From NCBI RefSeq assembly GCF_022869785.1, contig NZ_CP094997.1:6009001-6073000 (forward strand): a stretch of 64,000 nucleotides of DNA, given 5' to 3'. A model generated the notes under the pieces. It saw only the letters and a program-made list of their open reading frames with translations. It was not told the origin of the DNA and did not search any database. Made by a program: the position numbers and the translations under genes. Positions 34,630-43,417 of the stretch are shown in pieces. This stretch comes from Dyadobacter chenwenxiniae. Its GTDB lineage: Bacteria > Bacteroidota > Bacteroidia > Cytophagales > Spirosomataceae. The number at the start of each line of letters is the position of its first letter. The first letter of the stretch is position 1.

Positions 34630-35997
34630 TTACTTTTTTGTTTTGATAATAATAACACCCTCTTTTCCTTCGTCACCATAAACATCAATCGCACTTTGAT
34701 TTTTAAGCACACTAATCGACTCTATCTGATCCGGCTTAATTTGATTATAACCCATGGACCCCCGCCGCTCCTGCTTGGCGCCATCTACAATAATTAAGGC
34801 GTTGCTTCCCGGACCATTGTAACCTCTGATGGTTATTGTAGCACCAATTTTTGGGAAAGAGTCCATTTTAGCAATAGGGCCAATGTTGGCTGCATAGCGA
34901 TAATTTGAAAAGGTCGCTTTTTTCGTGGATGATTCCGGTAGTGTGTCTGGCATTAAGGAAGTTAAAGACTTACTACTGGCAAAACTTGCATTGAACTTTT
35001 TCGTTTTTGCGCTCTTAATCGATTTTGAAGCTGCTTTTTCAACTTTGGAATGTTTAATTGGTAGGTTTACCGCTTCAAGGTCGGCAAGCTTTTCTTGCTC
35101 AACAATCATTGCGCCAACCGCAGCCGGTGTTATTTTTTCGATCGATTCTATAATTCTTTCTCTTGCCGCCGTGGTTACTAATACAATGCATACCAGCGGC
35201 AATACGATGAAATATTTGCTTCGCAGCCACTCGGCATTGCGATTTTTGTAAATCATTTTGATACGGCTTTTTAACAGCGGGCCATTGAAAAAATGATTGG
35301 TTAAGGCCGCAGCCGGTGCATTGAATGCATAAGCAACCAGAAATCTGGCATATCCATCCCGATCCGGCGCATGCTCATCGGCCAGATATTCATGAACTTC
35401 CTGCAAAGAGCGCTTGTAAAACCAAAGCACAGGGTTAAGCCAAAATGCAATTTTTAACAGCTCGATAAATAAAATATCCAAACTATGCATTTGATGAATG
35501 TGGACGGATTCATGCCTCAGGATCGGCTGAAAATTTTGTTCATAATCGCGGCGGTTCATGACCAGCCATTTGAAGAATGAAAAAGAACCAACGTCATTGT
35601 GTGGAAGCAGGACAAGTTGTAAGCGATCCATGTCCAACACATCATGTTGCTTAATCATCCTAAATACGGCCCTTATCGACTTAGTAAAAACGGAAAGTAA
35701 GTAAAGAGAACCCACTGCTAGGAGACTCATTAGCATGGAAATCCAATCAGAAAGCAAGGAAACCGGCTCGGTCGCTGCCATGTAGGGAAGGCTTGCGGCT
35801 GCGTATATGGCTGGTTGAGAAGTGACAATTGCCTCAGGAAACGTTACTAACGGTAATAGAAATGCAATTAATAACGATCCGATCAGGTAAATCCGGTTCC
35901 AGTGAAAGAATGTATGGTTACAAAGTAAAAGCCGATAAGTGAGATAAAACAACACCCAATACAGATTGACCTTTGCGAAATACAGCAGTGTTTCCAT
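34630..35997 (-). CDS. M56 (BlaR1-type) membrane metallopeptidase with SusC-plug-like tail
   Basis: A 455-residue protein with four membrane helices in the N-terminal part, the cytoplasmic zinc site HESVH (ILRHESVHIHQMHSLDILFIEL) with downstream WFYKRSLQEVHEYLADEHA, and a last helix (about 265-280). The C-terminal region (about 380-455) reads like a TonB-receptor plug loop: NALIIVDGAKQE, QIKPDQIESISVLKNQSAIDVYGDEGKEGVIIIKT. BlaR1 proteins sense a ligand outside and cleave the BlaI repressor inside. It lies 24 bp downstream of its paralogue and carries the same HExxH block, but has no TonB domain. Confidence 0.88.
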   Translation of the reverse strand: METLLYFAKVNLYWVLFYLTYRLLLCNHTFFHWNRIYLIGSLLIAFLLPLVTFPEAIVTSQPAIYAAASLPYMAATEPVSLLSDWISMLMSLLAVGSLYLLSVFTKSIRAVFRMIKQHDVLDMDRLQLVLLPHNDVGSFSFFKWLVMNRRDYEQNFQPILRHESVHIHQMHSLDILFIELLKIAFWLNPVLWFYKRSLQEVHEYLADEHAPDRDGYARFLVAYAFNAPAAALTNHFFNGPLLKSRIKMIYKNRNAEWLRSKYFIVLPLVCIVLVTTAARERIIESIEKITPAAVGAMIVEQEKLADLEAVNLPIKHSKVEKAASKSIKSAKTKKFNASFASSKSLTSLMPDTLPESSTKKATFSNYRYAANIGPIAKMDSFPKIGATITIRGYNGPGSNALIIVDGAKQERRGSMGYNQIKPDQIESISVLKNQSAIDVYGDEGKEGVIIIKTKK

Positions 35998-36021
35998 TTC
36001 CTTTAATTGAACGTTGATATC

Positions 36022-37491
36022 CTACTTGGTAGTAATTTTAATTACACCATTTTTCCCTTTGTCGCCATAAACTTCCTCCGCTTGTGAGCCTTTCAAAACG
36101 TCCATGCTCTCGATTTTTTCACCAGGCAAAGTCTTCAAAAAATCACTGTTTTTCATTTCTTTTCCATCCAGGATGTAAAGCGGAGAAAATGCATAGTGAA
36201 CCACAGTGGCCATTTTTTTGTCCAATTTAATTTGGCTGCTGATTTTTTCAGTATCACTCTCTTCCAATTGAAAATTAACCGGCAAATGATATTTAACATT
36301 AACCGGCTTTCCGTTTTGACGACCGGGCTTCCATTTTGGAAAAAGCGCCAACACACGTGCAGCCTCTTCATCACAACCCGAGCCAATGCCTTTTAGGACT
36401 TTTATGTCCCTGACATCACCTTCCACTGTAACGATAAATTGTAAAATCACTTTTCCCTGAACATTGGCATTCGCAGCTTTTGTTGGATACTTAATCTTTC
36501 TGCCCAAAAATTTAAACATCTCCTCGTTGCCTCCGGGGAATTCTGGCTGTTCTTCAACAACAGTGAAAACTTTACCATTTATAGGCGAACTCTCCTCTGC
36601 TTTTTGCTTGTTTATTGCAGCAATTTCGGCCTCATACTGCTCAGTTTGCTCGCATCCTGCTACAAATAACGCGGTGCTGCCGATCAGCGCCAAGGCGATC
36701 ACGTAAGTGCTGATCATCCATTTCGATGTTCTGTTTTTGTAAATCATACGAATTCGATTTTTGATTTGCGATGGCTTGAAAAAATGATTTGTTAAGGAAG
36801 TTATGGGCGCTTTCAAAGCATAGGACACCAAGAATCGGGCATAATTATCCCGGTTGGGTGCCTGTGCATCGGCGAGGAATTCGTGGATTTCCTGCACGTA
36901 GCGCTTGTAAAGCAATAGAAATGGGTTAAACCAGAAAAAGATTTTTAAAACCTCGATTAGCAAAATGTCCAGGCTGTGCATTTGCTTCGTATGAACCATT
37001 TCATGTCTCAAAATGGCGTCAAAATGCTGTTCGTAATCATTTCGGTTGATTACAATCCATTTCAAAAAGGAGAAAGAGCCGGTGTTATTCGAGTCGATCA
37101 GCACAACAGTGCAATCATCAAGCTCGATAATTTCACCTGCTTTCAAAAACTTCCCCAATTCGATAATGTGCCTAAAAAAACGGAATGCAGCAACGATAAA
37201 TCCGATTGCATAAATCGTCCAGATTGCCTGCGTCCAGGTGATGGCCGGAGCCACTTCGGCTTGGCTTGCTCCGACTGTAAAGGTCGCTGCATTGAGCTGG
37301 TATACAACAGGAATTGTGGGCGCACTATCCGGATAGATCAAGAGCGGAAGAAGAAAAGCCGCTATTAAGGACCCAAGCAAATAATAGCGGTTCCATCGAA
37401 AGAATGTATGGTTCCGAAGCATGAGCTGATAACAGGCAATCAGCAATATCCAATACAGGTTAACCTTTCCGATGTATAATAGCGTTTCCAT
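36022..37491 (-). CDS. M56 (BlaR1-type) metallopeptidase fused to a TonB C-terminal domain and plug-like tail
   Basis: A 489-residue protein. The N-terminal half is an M56 module: membrane helices, zinc site HEMVH (ILRHEMVHTKQMHSLDILLIEVLKI) and YKRYVQEIHEFLADAQA, last helix about 257-275 (VIALALIGSTALFVAGC). The periplasmic half has a TonB C-terminal domain (about 328-405: IKYPTKAANANVQGKVILQFIVTVEGDV and WKPGRQNGKPVNVKYHLPVNF) and then a plug-like tail (LYILDGKEMKN...EKIESMDVLKGSQAEEVYGDKGKNGVIKITT). The design suggests a sensor that engages outer-membrane receptors and signals by cleaving BlaI (inference). Start ATG lies 10 bp after the BlaI stop. Confidence 0.9.
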   Translation of the reverse strand: METLLYIGKVNLYWILLIACYQLMLRNHTFFRWNRYYLLGSLIAAFLLPLLIYPDSAPTIPVVYQLNAATFTVGASQAEVAPAITWTQAIWTIYAIGFIVAAFRFFRHIIELGKFLKAGEIIELDDCTVVLIDSNNTGSFSFLKWIVINRNDYEQHFDAILRHEMVHTKQMHSLDILLIEVLKIFFWFNPFLLLYKRYVQEIHEFLADAQAPNRDNYARFLVSYALKAPITSLTNHFFKPSQIKNRIRMIYKNRTSKWMISTYVIALALIGSTALFVAGCEQTEQYEAEIAAINKQKAEESSPINGKVFTVVEEQPEFPGGNEEMFKFLGRKIKYPTKAANANVQGKVILQFIVTVEGDVRDIKVLKGIGSGCDEEAARVLALFPKWKPGRQNGKPVNVKYHLPVNFQLEESDTEKISSQIKLDKKMATVVHYAFSPLYILDGKEMKNSDFLKTLPGEKIESMDVLKGSQAEEVYGDKGKNGVIKITTK

Positions 37492-37501
37492 GGCTCACAG
37501 A

Positions 37502-37879
37502 TTATTGGTCGCTTTTGTGGTCATTGATCAACTTCATGATTTCATCCAGATCCTTGGTTTTGAGATCATTATCCTTTACGAAGAAGGAAACCAGGTTAGG
37601 AAGTGAATTATCAAAGTAATTGACCATAAGCTGCTGCATTTCATGGCGCTTGTATTCTTCTTCGCTGATCAGCGGGAAATATTCATGCGTTTTACCATAA
37701 GCAGTGTAGCCGACAACCTCTTTTTTCTCGAGGATTCTGATAATTGTAGACACCGTGTTATAAGCAGGCTTTGGTTCGGGCATTTCGGCCAGAATGTCTT
37801 TCACAAAGGCTTTTTTCAGTTGCCATAAGATCCGCATAATCTCTTCTTCGGCGCGCGTTAATGTGCGTATTTCCATCAT
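37502..37879 (-). CDS. BlaI/MecI/CopY-family transcriptional repressor
   Basis: A 125-residue winged-helix repressor: EIRTLTRAEEEIMRILWQLKKAF (helices 1-2), AYNTVSTIIRILEKKEVVGY (recognition helix: NTVSTIIRIL is the BlaI/MecI signature) and the YKRHEMQQLMVNYFDNSL dimerisation helix. It is the first gene of the operon with the two M56 genes, the usual arrangement of BlaI with its BlaR1 sensor. Directly upstream, two dyads (ACTA-N6-TAGT) flank the -33 box and are the likely autoregulatory operators. Confidence 0.92.
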   Translation of the reverse strand: MMEIRTLTRAEEEIMRILWQLKKAFVKDILAEMPEPKPAYNTVSTIIRILEKKEVVGYTAYGKTHEYFPLISEEEYKRHEMQQLMVNYFDNSLPNLVSFFVKDNDLKTKDLDEIMKLINDHKSDQ

Positions 37880-37915
37880 ATTGATTTGTCTTGCTAGTAT
37901 TTCGAACTACTCATT

Positions 37916-37945
37916 CAAAAGTAATACTATTTATTTAGTTTCAAA
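37916..37945 (-). promoter_or_regulatory. Promoter of the BlaI-M56 operon
   Basis: On the minus strand, TTTG (37945-37942), 18 nt, then TACTTTTG (37923-37916), a full match to the Bacteroidetes -33/-7 consensus. The transcript start would be near 37910, with a leader of about 30 nt to the blaI ATG. Confidence 0.75.
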
Positions 37946-37959
37946 ACTATTTTATTAGT
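37926..37959. promoter_or_regulatory. Two tandem BlaI-type operators, ACTA-N6-TAGT
   Basis: Dyad 1 is ACTA-TTTATT-TAGT (37926-37939), inside the -33/-7 spacer. Dyad 2 is ACTA-TTTTAT-TAGT (37946-37959), directly upstream of the -33 box. Their starts are 20 bp apart, about two helical turns, so a dimer on each would lie on the same face. The half-site resembles the TACT/AGTA-like operators of BlaI/MecI repressors. Confidence 0.65.
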
Positions 37960-37975
37960 TATATAAAGAAAATAA

Positions 37976-38005
37976 AAAAGCGAAGAGGATTATTTCTTCG
38001 CTTTT
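37976..38005 (-). terminator. Rho-independent terminator after the Uma2 remnant
   Basis: An 11-bp perfect inverted repeat (37976-37986 AAAAGCGAAGA with 37995-38005 TCTTCGCTTTT), 8-nt loop, with an A-run at 37974-37979 giving U on the minus strand. Confidence 0.8.
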
Positions 38006-38022
38006 CCTTGGACTAAGTTCGT

Positions 38023-38229
38023 TCAAGCAAACTCTGAGCCCTTATCCTTTAAGTACTTACCTACATTGCAGCTAATTCCATCCAGTACTTCAACGTCCTG
38101 GTCCCAGCTTAATGTCTGCCAGACATTGTCTTTCGTTGCGATCATTACCTTTTTTGACTCGGTCAAAAACCAAATTACCTTCTCAGTATTGATTTGCTCA
38201 TCAGTAAATATAGCGAATTGTGTATGCAA
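38023..38229 (-). pseudogene. Truncated Uma2-family paralogue (C-terminal remnant)
   Basis: A 68-residue frame whose last 50 or so residues (KVIWFLTESKKVMIATKDNVW...SWDQDVEVLDG...KGSEFA) match the C-terminus of the neighbouring Uma2 gene at most positions; the DNA is similar too. The catalytic N-terminal part is missing. It is probably the leftover of a tandem duplication in which the front was deleted; the first 17 residues are not homologous. Whether it is expressed is unknown. Confidence 0.75.
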
Positions 38230-38278
38230 GCAAGCTTTGAAGCAGGATCTGGCTGACTTTTAGTAGCACGAATACTGA

Positions 38279-38926
38279 TCAGGCAAACTCCGAACCTTTC
38301 TCTTTCAGATATTTACCTACATTACAACAGATCCCATCCAGCATTTCAATGTCCTGGTCCCAGCTGAATGTCCGCCAGTCATTGTCTTTGGTAGCGATCA
38401 TTACACTCTTTGGTTTTGTCAGAAACCAAATCACTTTATCAGTTCCAAAGTCCAGCAACTTTTGCGTTTTGATTGTTATATAGCCGTTCTCTGTAAACCT
38501 TTCCAATTCGACATCCAGATCAATTTCGATGGAGATCATCGGATGCACCTGCGAATAATGCGTATCAATTTTATCGATGGTGAGGACATTTTTATCGAAG
38601 ATCATAATGTCTCCCGACAGGTTATTCCTTCTATCCAAATGGAGGCCGGCCTCGTTTGTCGCAATGATATATTTTTGTCTGTTGATGACGGGATATAAAA
38701 TTCCCAGGATGTAATCAATAATAAAAAACTGCAATGAGCTGCAACCCATAATCTCTTCTACCGTTTTCGTTTTGGCCAGTACTTCACGGTAACCTTTGCG
38801 ATACAAGGGTACGCCGTCAATAATTTCATGGATCAGAACGTCAGGGATATTTTTCGCAGAAATGTTTTTAGGCAAAACCTTTTGCGGATTGGAAGAAGCT
38901 ATCATATGTCCTATTGATTTGCTCAT
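38279..38926 (-). CDS. Uma2-family (DUF820) putative nuclease
   Basis: A 215-residue protein of the Uma2/DUF820 group, which has a PD-(D/E)xK-like nuclease fold. Visible are LIHEIIDGVPLYRKGYREVLAKTKTVEEIMG, RRNNLSGDIMIFDKN (Asp of the PD part) and HPMISIEIDLDVE (the ExD/K part). The C-terminal part DKVIWFLTKPKSVMIATKDNDW is the beta-hairpin typical of this group in Bacteroidota. Function is unclear; such proteins are often duplicated, as here. It is the full-length copy next to a truncated paralogue. Confidence 0.8.
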   Translation of the reverse strand: MSKSIGHMIASSNPQKVLPKNISAKNIPDVLIHEIIDGVPLYRKGYREVLAKTKTVEEIMGCSSLQFFIIDYILGILYPVINRQKYIIATNEAGLHLDRRNNLSGDIMIFDKNVLTIDKIDTHYSQVHPMISIEIDLDVELERFTENGYITIKTQKLLDFGTDKVIWFLTKPKSVMIATKDNDWRTFSWDQDIEMLDGICCNVGKYLKEKGSEFA

Positions 38927-39021
38927 AAGTAAATATAATGATTTTTACTCTGGAGCTGAAAAGGATTGTTCCTGCGGTTAGCGCCATTTTTCTAACGGTA
39001 ATCATTGCCATATAAAGCAAA

Positions 39022-39047
39022 AGCAGCAGAAGTTGCCTCCTGCTGCT
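39022..39047 (-). terminator. Terminator after pyruvate kinase
   Basis: AGCAGCAG (39022-39029) pairs with CTGCTGCT (39040-39047); on the minus strand a U-rich stretch (TTTTGCTTTAT) follows. It lies 25 bp past the pyk stop. Confidence 0.6.
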
Positions 39048-39071
39048 CGCATATTGAATATTCGTCTTATT

Positions 39072-40511
39072 CTATTCTACAACGCTCAATTTAACAGTGT
39101 TTGTCTTACGTTGTCTTGAAACCGGGATGCTAAGCGTGTTAATGAACACATCTCCTTTTTGCAATTCCCCTTTTTCAACCAAAATTTGCTTGATATCTTC
39201 GATCAGGTCGTCGGTGGAAGCATCCTGGTCGCGGTCGTAATAATATACTTTTGTTCCCCAATACAATGCTAGCTGGTTCATTAACACCTTATTAGAAGTG
39301 AAAATCAGCAAACCAGCTTTTGGGCGGTGGTGAGATAGACGGAAAGATGTGTAACCCGAGCGTGTAATCCCAATGATCGCTTTTGCCTGCGTGTCACGGG
39401 CCAGACGGCAAGCGCTCATAACCACGTAATCATTTATTTTGTTGACGCTAGTGCTTTCACTTACAGCAGCATGATGTTTGAAATAAATGCTGTTTGTCGA
39501 CGATTCAACTCTTTCGATTGTTCTTGTCATACTTTCAACGGCTAACAACGGATATTTTCCTGAAGCTGTTTCCGCGCTAAGCATCACAGCGTCAGCACCA
39601 TCCAAAACCGAGTTCGCAACGTCGTTCAGCTCAGCACGTGTGGCACGTGGGCTGTCGATCATGCTTTCCAGCATTTGGGTTGCTACAATTACTGGTTTCC
39701 CAGCCTTATTACATTTGTCAACAATCATTTTCTGGATCATCGGCACTTCCTCTGCCGGAAGTTCAACGCCCAAGTCACCGCGGGCCACCATGATAGCGTC
39801 CGTTGCCTCAATGATCTCATCGATGTTAAGAATTGCTTCCGGCTTTTCGATTTTCGCAACCAGGCGAGCTGTTTTGCCTTTGCTGGCAATGTATTCTTTT
39901 ACTTTGATCAGTTCCGAAGCTGTGCGAACGAATGATAATGCCACCCATTCCACATTGTTTTCAAGACCAAAATCTAAATCTTCGTAATCTTTTGCAGTAA
40001 CCGAAGGCATGGAAACCTTGGTATTTGGTAGGTTTACACCTTTTTTGGATTTCAAATAACCGCCATAGATTACTTCCGTGATAACGTCACTTCCGTCCAT
40101 TCCGGTTACGAGCACTTCCAGTTTACCGTCGTCCATCAGAATGCGGTCGCCGATTTTTACATCGTTATACATGCCATCGTAAGGCGTGCTCACTTTTTCA
40201 GCTGTGCCAAGCACTTCTGTGTTGGATAGGATCAGTTTATTGCCGGCTTCGATCAAGACACCGTCTTTCTCGGCAACCATTCCAATACGGATTTTTGGTC
40301 CTTGTAAATCTTGTAGAATCGCGAGATTTAAGCCGTGTTCTTCGTTGATTTCCCGAATGGTAGTTAATCTTTGGAGGTGATCAGCATGAGTACCGTGAGA
40401 GAAATTTAGGCGAAAAACGTTTACCCCGGCTTTGGCCAATGCATACAATGTTTCTTTTGTTTCGGAGGCTGGACCTACGGTAGCAACAATTCTGGTTTTT
40501 TTGGAAGACAT
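39072..40511 (-). CDS. pyk: Pyruvate kinase
   Basis: A 479-residue glycolytic enzyme (phosphoenolpyruvate + ADP to pyruvate + ATP). Motifs: KTRIVATVGPAS, VFRLNFSHGTHADHLQRL (substrate Arg-Asn-Ser), LQDLQGPKIRIG, LVAKIEKPEAILNIDEI (catalytic Lys), AIMVARGDLGVELPAEEVP (Mg site), PVIVATQMLESMIDSPRATRAE, and a C-terminal domain (about 340-479). Length and order are standard. It begins 28 bp after the priA stop and may share that transcript. Confidence 0.97.
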   Translation of the reverse strand: MSSKKTRIVATVGPASETKETLYALAKAGVNVFRLNFSHGTHADHLQRLTTIREINEEHGLNLAILQDLQGPKIRIGMVAEKDGVLIEAGNKLILSNTEVLGTAEKVSTPYDGMYNDVKIGDRILMDDGKLEVLVTGMDGSDVITEVIYGGYLKSKKGVNLPNTKVSMPSVTAKDYEDLDFGLENNVEWVALSFVRTASELIKVKEYIASKGKTARLVAKIEKPEAILNIDEIIEATDAIMVARGDLGVELPAEEVPMIQKMIVDKCNKAGKPVIVATQMLESMIDSPRATRAELNDVANSVLDGADAVMLSAETASGKYPLLAVESMTRTIERVESSTNSIYFKHHAAVSESTSVNKINDYVVMSACRLARDTQAKAIIGITRSGYTSFRLSHHRPKAGLLIFTSNKVLMNQLALYWGTKVYYYDRDQDASTDDLIEDIKQILVEKGELQKGDVFINTLSIPVSRQRKTNTVKLSVVE

Positions 40512-40539
40512 AGATTAATATGCAGTAAAAATGATTTTT

Positions 40540-43032
40540 TTATAAACAGTCCACGTCAATCACGACCTGGATGCTTTTGAGCGTCTTATCGGTTAAAATA
40601 TCAATAACCTTTTCTTGTATAAATGACTTTGCCGCCTTAAAATTAATCTTTTCTCGTTCAAGTTTGATGAGAATGTCGAACAAAAACTGATTTCTTACTC
40701 TTTCCACCAATGGCGGCTGTGGTCCGAGAACCCGGCTGGCTCCCAAGTTGGCTGTAAGTTTCTCCGCCAAAACCTTCGCTGCCTTGCTGGAAGTGGCCTC
40801 ATCGACGTGCTTAACCGTCACTTTGATCAGCCTGGTGAATGGTGGATAATGAAATTTCTCGCGCTCTTCAATTTCAGCGGCATACATTCCTTCGTAATCG
40901 TTATTAACGATCCTCTCAAGCAATCTTTGCGCTGGATTATTGGTTTGAATGAGCACTTTTCCAGGCTTTTCTGCCCGCCTGCCTGCCCGTCCGCTCACTT
41001 GTGTAAGCATTTGGAACGCCCGTTCTGAAGCGCGAAATTCGGGGAAGTGAATAATGCGGTCAGCGTCAAAAATCCCGACAATGCTGACATTGTCAAAATC
41101 AAGTCCTTTACTTACCATTTGTGTCCCGACAAGAATATCAATGCCACCTTCTTCAAACTCTGAAATGATCTGCTGATAGGCGTTTTTTGCCCTGGTCGTG
41201 TCCAAGTCCATCCTTTGCACCCGCGCTTCCGGAAACATGGAATGAATCTCATCTTCAATCTTTTCAGTTCCGTAACCCATCGTTTTCACCTGCGTAGAGC
41301 CGCATTGCGGGCAAATTCGCGGAACTTCTTCTTTATGACCGCAATAATGGCAACGCACCTCGCCAGCCTTCATATGATAAGTTAGGCTCACGTCACAATT
41401 CGCACATTCGGGAATCCAGTTACAGATTTCACATTGCAAATAAGGCGAGTAACCGCGGCGATTTTGGAAGAGGATCGTCTGTTCTTTATTTTGAAGATTC
41501 AGTCTTAAATGATCAATCAGCACAGACGAAAACTCATTCTTCATCTTCTTCGACTTCTTCTCCTTTTTTGTATCAATTAATTCAAATGTCGGCAATGCAG
41601 CATTTCCAAAGCGCTGTTTCATTTCCACGAAGCCATAACGGCCCGTTTGTGCATGGTAATAGCTTTCCAGTGAAGGCGTTGCGGATCCGAGCAACGTTTT
41701 ACCTTTGTGCATGTAGGACATAATTACGGCCACGTCGCGCGCATTGTAGCGAGGCGCAGGATCATGTTGTTTGTAGGAAGTTTCGTGCTCTTCGTCAACA
41801 ATGATCAGTCCAAGATTATCAAATGGAAGGAAAACAGCCGAACGCACGCCGACTACAAATTGAAATTTTCCATCCAGAATGCCTTTCCAGACCTCAACAC
41901 GCTCATTATCAGAAAATTTGGAATGATAAATGCCCATCACGTCGCCAAAAACTTTCCGCAGCCGGACAACTATTTGCGTCGTTAAAGCAATTTCCGGCAG
42001 CAAAAAAAGCACCTGCGAGCCACTTTCCAGGACCTGCTTGATAAGCTCGATGTAAACTTCCGTCTTCCCGCTGCCTGTAATTCCGTGCAAAAGAACAACT
42101 TCCTTTTCCGCGAAAAGTTCGTGGATTTGTTTGGATGCCTCTTTTTGTGTTTCGGTCAAAGTAATGACGGCATTGCTAGCGGGAATGTCGTCGAACCTTG
42201 AAATGAAAATCTCGAATTGCTCGAAAACCCCTTTTTTAAGCAGTGTATTCAGCGAAGCGTCTGAGACATTGTCATCCTGGCTGAAAATAGTTTTGTCCAG
42301 CCCTTTCTGATTCAGTTCGGGATTGTTATAAACCGGAATGTAACTCAGATATTTCAATAGAATTTCCTGCTGCTTGGGTGTTTTGTCGAGAGAGGCAGCC
42401 AGTTTAGAAAGTGCGTCATTGGACGTGTAAGCAGCATTTAACCTGATTTTCCTAACCACTTTTGGCTTATATCGTTCCTTAACTTCCTCGAAAAGGATCA
42501 CCGCGCGCTTTCCAACCAGCGATTTGATAATCGCCGTAATGTTGGAACGCTGTAAAAGCCGCTCCACCTCTTCGTAAGAAAGGGTTTGATGCTTCTTAAT
42601 CTCGTCTACGACAACCCTTTCCTGGTCTGTCAGCAAATCGTCATATTCAAATTCAGGATTCATCTGAATTCTCGACTGACTTGTAATTTTCAATCCGGCC
42701 GGCAGCGCAATATTAAGCACTTCGCCAATGTTGCAGAGATAATAGTCAGAAACCCAGTTGAACAATTCCAGTTGGCGGGTAGTGACAATAGGCTCTTCGT
42801 CAAGCAATTCGAGAATGTATTTGGCTTGATATTTGGAAGGCGGATTGGAATGTATATGGGCGACAACAGCCGTTATCACTCTTTTCTGCCCAAATTGGAC
42901 AATTACCCGCGCACCCACCTTGATCATCCCGCTCATTTCCCTGGGAACCCTGTAAGTAAACAAAGAAGGAATCGGAACAGGTAAAATCAGATCGGCAAAA
43001 AAAGTAATTTCTTCCTCAAAAAGGGAGGTCAT
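40540..43032 (-). CDS. priA: Primosomal protein N' (PriA helicase)
   Basis: An 830-residue 3'-5' DNA helicase that restarts collapsed forks. The N-terminal DNA-binding domain (about 1-110) begins FADLILPVPIPSLFTYRVP. The helicase core has LLHGITGSGKTEVYIEL (Walker A), IIVDEEHETSYKQ (DEEH), LLGSATPSLES, and the zinc region with CEIC, CANC, CHYC and CPQC pairs (eight Cys), then QMVSKGLDFDNVSIVGI and QVSGRAGRR. Length is slightly above the family average. No lesion is visible. Confidence 0.96.
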   Translation of the reverse strand: MTSLFEEEITFFADLILPVPIPSLFTYRVPREMSGMIKVGARVIVQFGQKRVITAVVAHIHSNPPSKYQAKYILELLDEEPIVTTRQLELFNWVSDYYLCNIGEVLNIALPAGLKITSQSRIQMNPEFEYDDLLTDQERVVVDEIKKHQTLSYEEVERLLQRSNITAIIKSLVGKRAVILFEEVKERYKPKVVRKIRLNAAYTSNDALSKLAASLDKTPKQQEILLKYLSYIPVYNNPELNQKGLDKTIFSQDDNVSDASLNTLLKKGVFEQFEIFISRFDDIPASNAVITLTETQKEASKQIHELFAEKEVVLLHGITGSGKTEVYIELIKQVLESGSQVLFLLPEIALTTQIVVRLRKVFGDVMGIYHSKFSDNERVEVWKGILDGKFQFVVGVRSAVFLPFDNLGLIIVDEEHETSYKQHDPAPRYNARDVAVIMSYMHKGKTLLGSATPSLESYYHAQTGRYGFVEMKQRFGNAALPTFELIDTKKEKKSKKMKNEFSSVLIDHLRLNLQNKEQTILFQNRRGYSPYLQCEICNWIPECANCDVSLTYHMKAGEVRCHYCGHKEEVPRICPQCGSTQVKTMGYGTEKIEDEIHSMFPEARVQRMDLDTTRAKNAYQQIISEFEEGGIDILVGTQMVSKGLDFDNVSIVGIFDADRIIHFPEFRASERAFQMLTQVSGRAGRRAEKPGKVLIQTNNPAQRLLERIVNNDYEGMYAAEIEEREKFHYPPFTRLIKVTVKHVDEATSSKAAKVLAEKLTANLGASRVLGPQPPLVERVRNQFLFDILIKLEREKINFKAAKSFIQEKVIDILTDKTLKSIQVVIDVDCL

Positions 43033-43117
43033 TGGCTGCTGGGACGAAGGTTATGAATGAAGCGGCAAGTTGCGATCCAACGTGTTGATTGCTGGACTTG
43101 CCGGGAAGCGCTGTTCG

Positions 43118-43417
43118 CTAGAAAATTTGCTTCTTTTTAGGATGCTGGCGCGTATCGTAAACAGCCAGGACAATTACCTTGGATTCTGTTACTTTATAAA
43201 TCAAGAGATTGTGTTTCGTAATAACGGCTTCGCGGATAAGGCTATCTTCTGAGATTTGCCTGAACATGTTCGGATGATCAGCAATCATATGCAATACATG
43301 TTCTGTCCTTTTTACAAAATCTTTTATCACAGACTCAAACCAATTTTCTTCTAAATGGGAAACTACGCCATGAAAATTGTCCAATGCTCTCGGCGACCAA
43401 ACAATTTCTAAAGCCAT
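43118..43417 (-). CDS. RelE/ParE-family toxin
   Basis: A 99-residue protein of the RelE/ParE toxin fold: IVWSPRALDNFHGVVSHLEENW at the N-terminus, a helix pair (DFVKRTEHVLHMIADHPNMFRQI), and C-terminal strands REAVITKHNLLIYKVTESKVIVLAVYDTRQHP with the 'RE..i..hyll.Y.v....i.il.v.d.R..P' ending of ParE-like proteins. Such toxins block gyrase or cut mRNA on the ribosome; sequence alone does not decide. Its ATG lies 10 bp inside the end of the antitoxin gene, the normal order. Confidence 0.85.
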   Translation of the reverse strand: MALEIVWSPRALDNFHGVVSHLEENWFESVIKDFVKRTEHVLHMIADHPNMFRQISEDSLIREAVITKHNLLIYKVTESKVIVLAVYDTRQHPKKKQIF

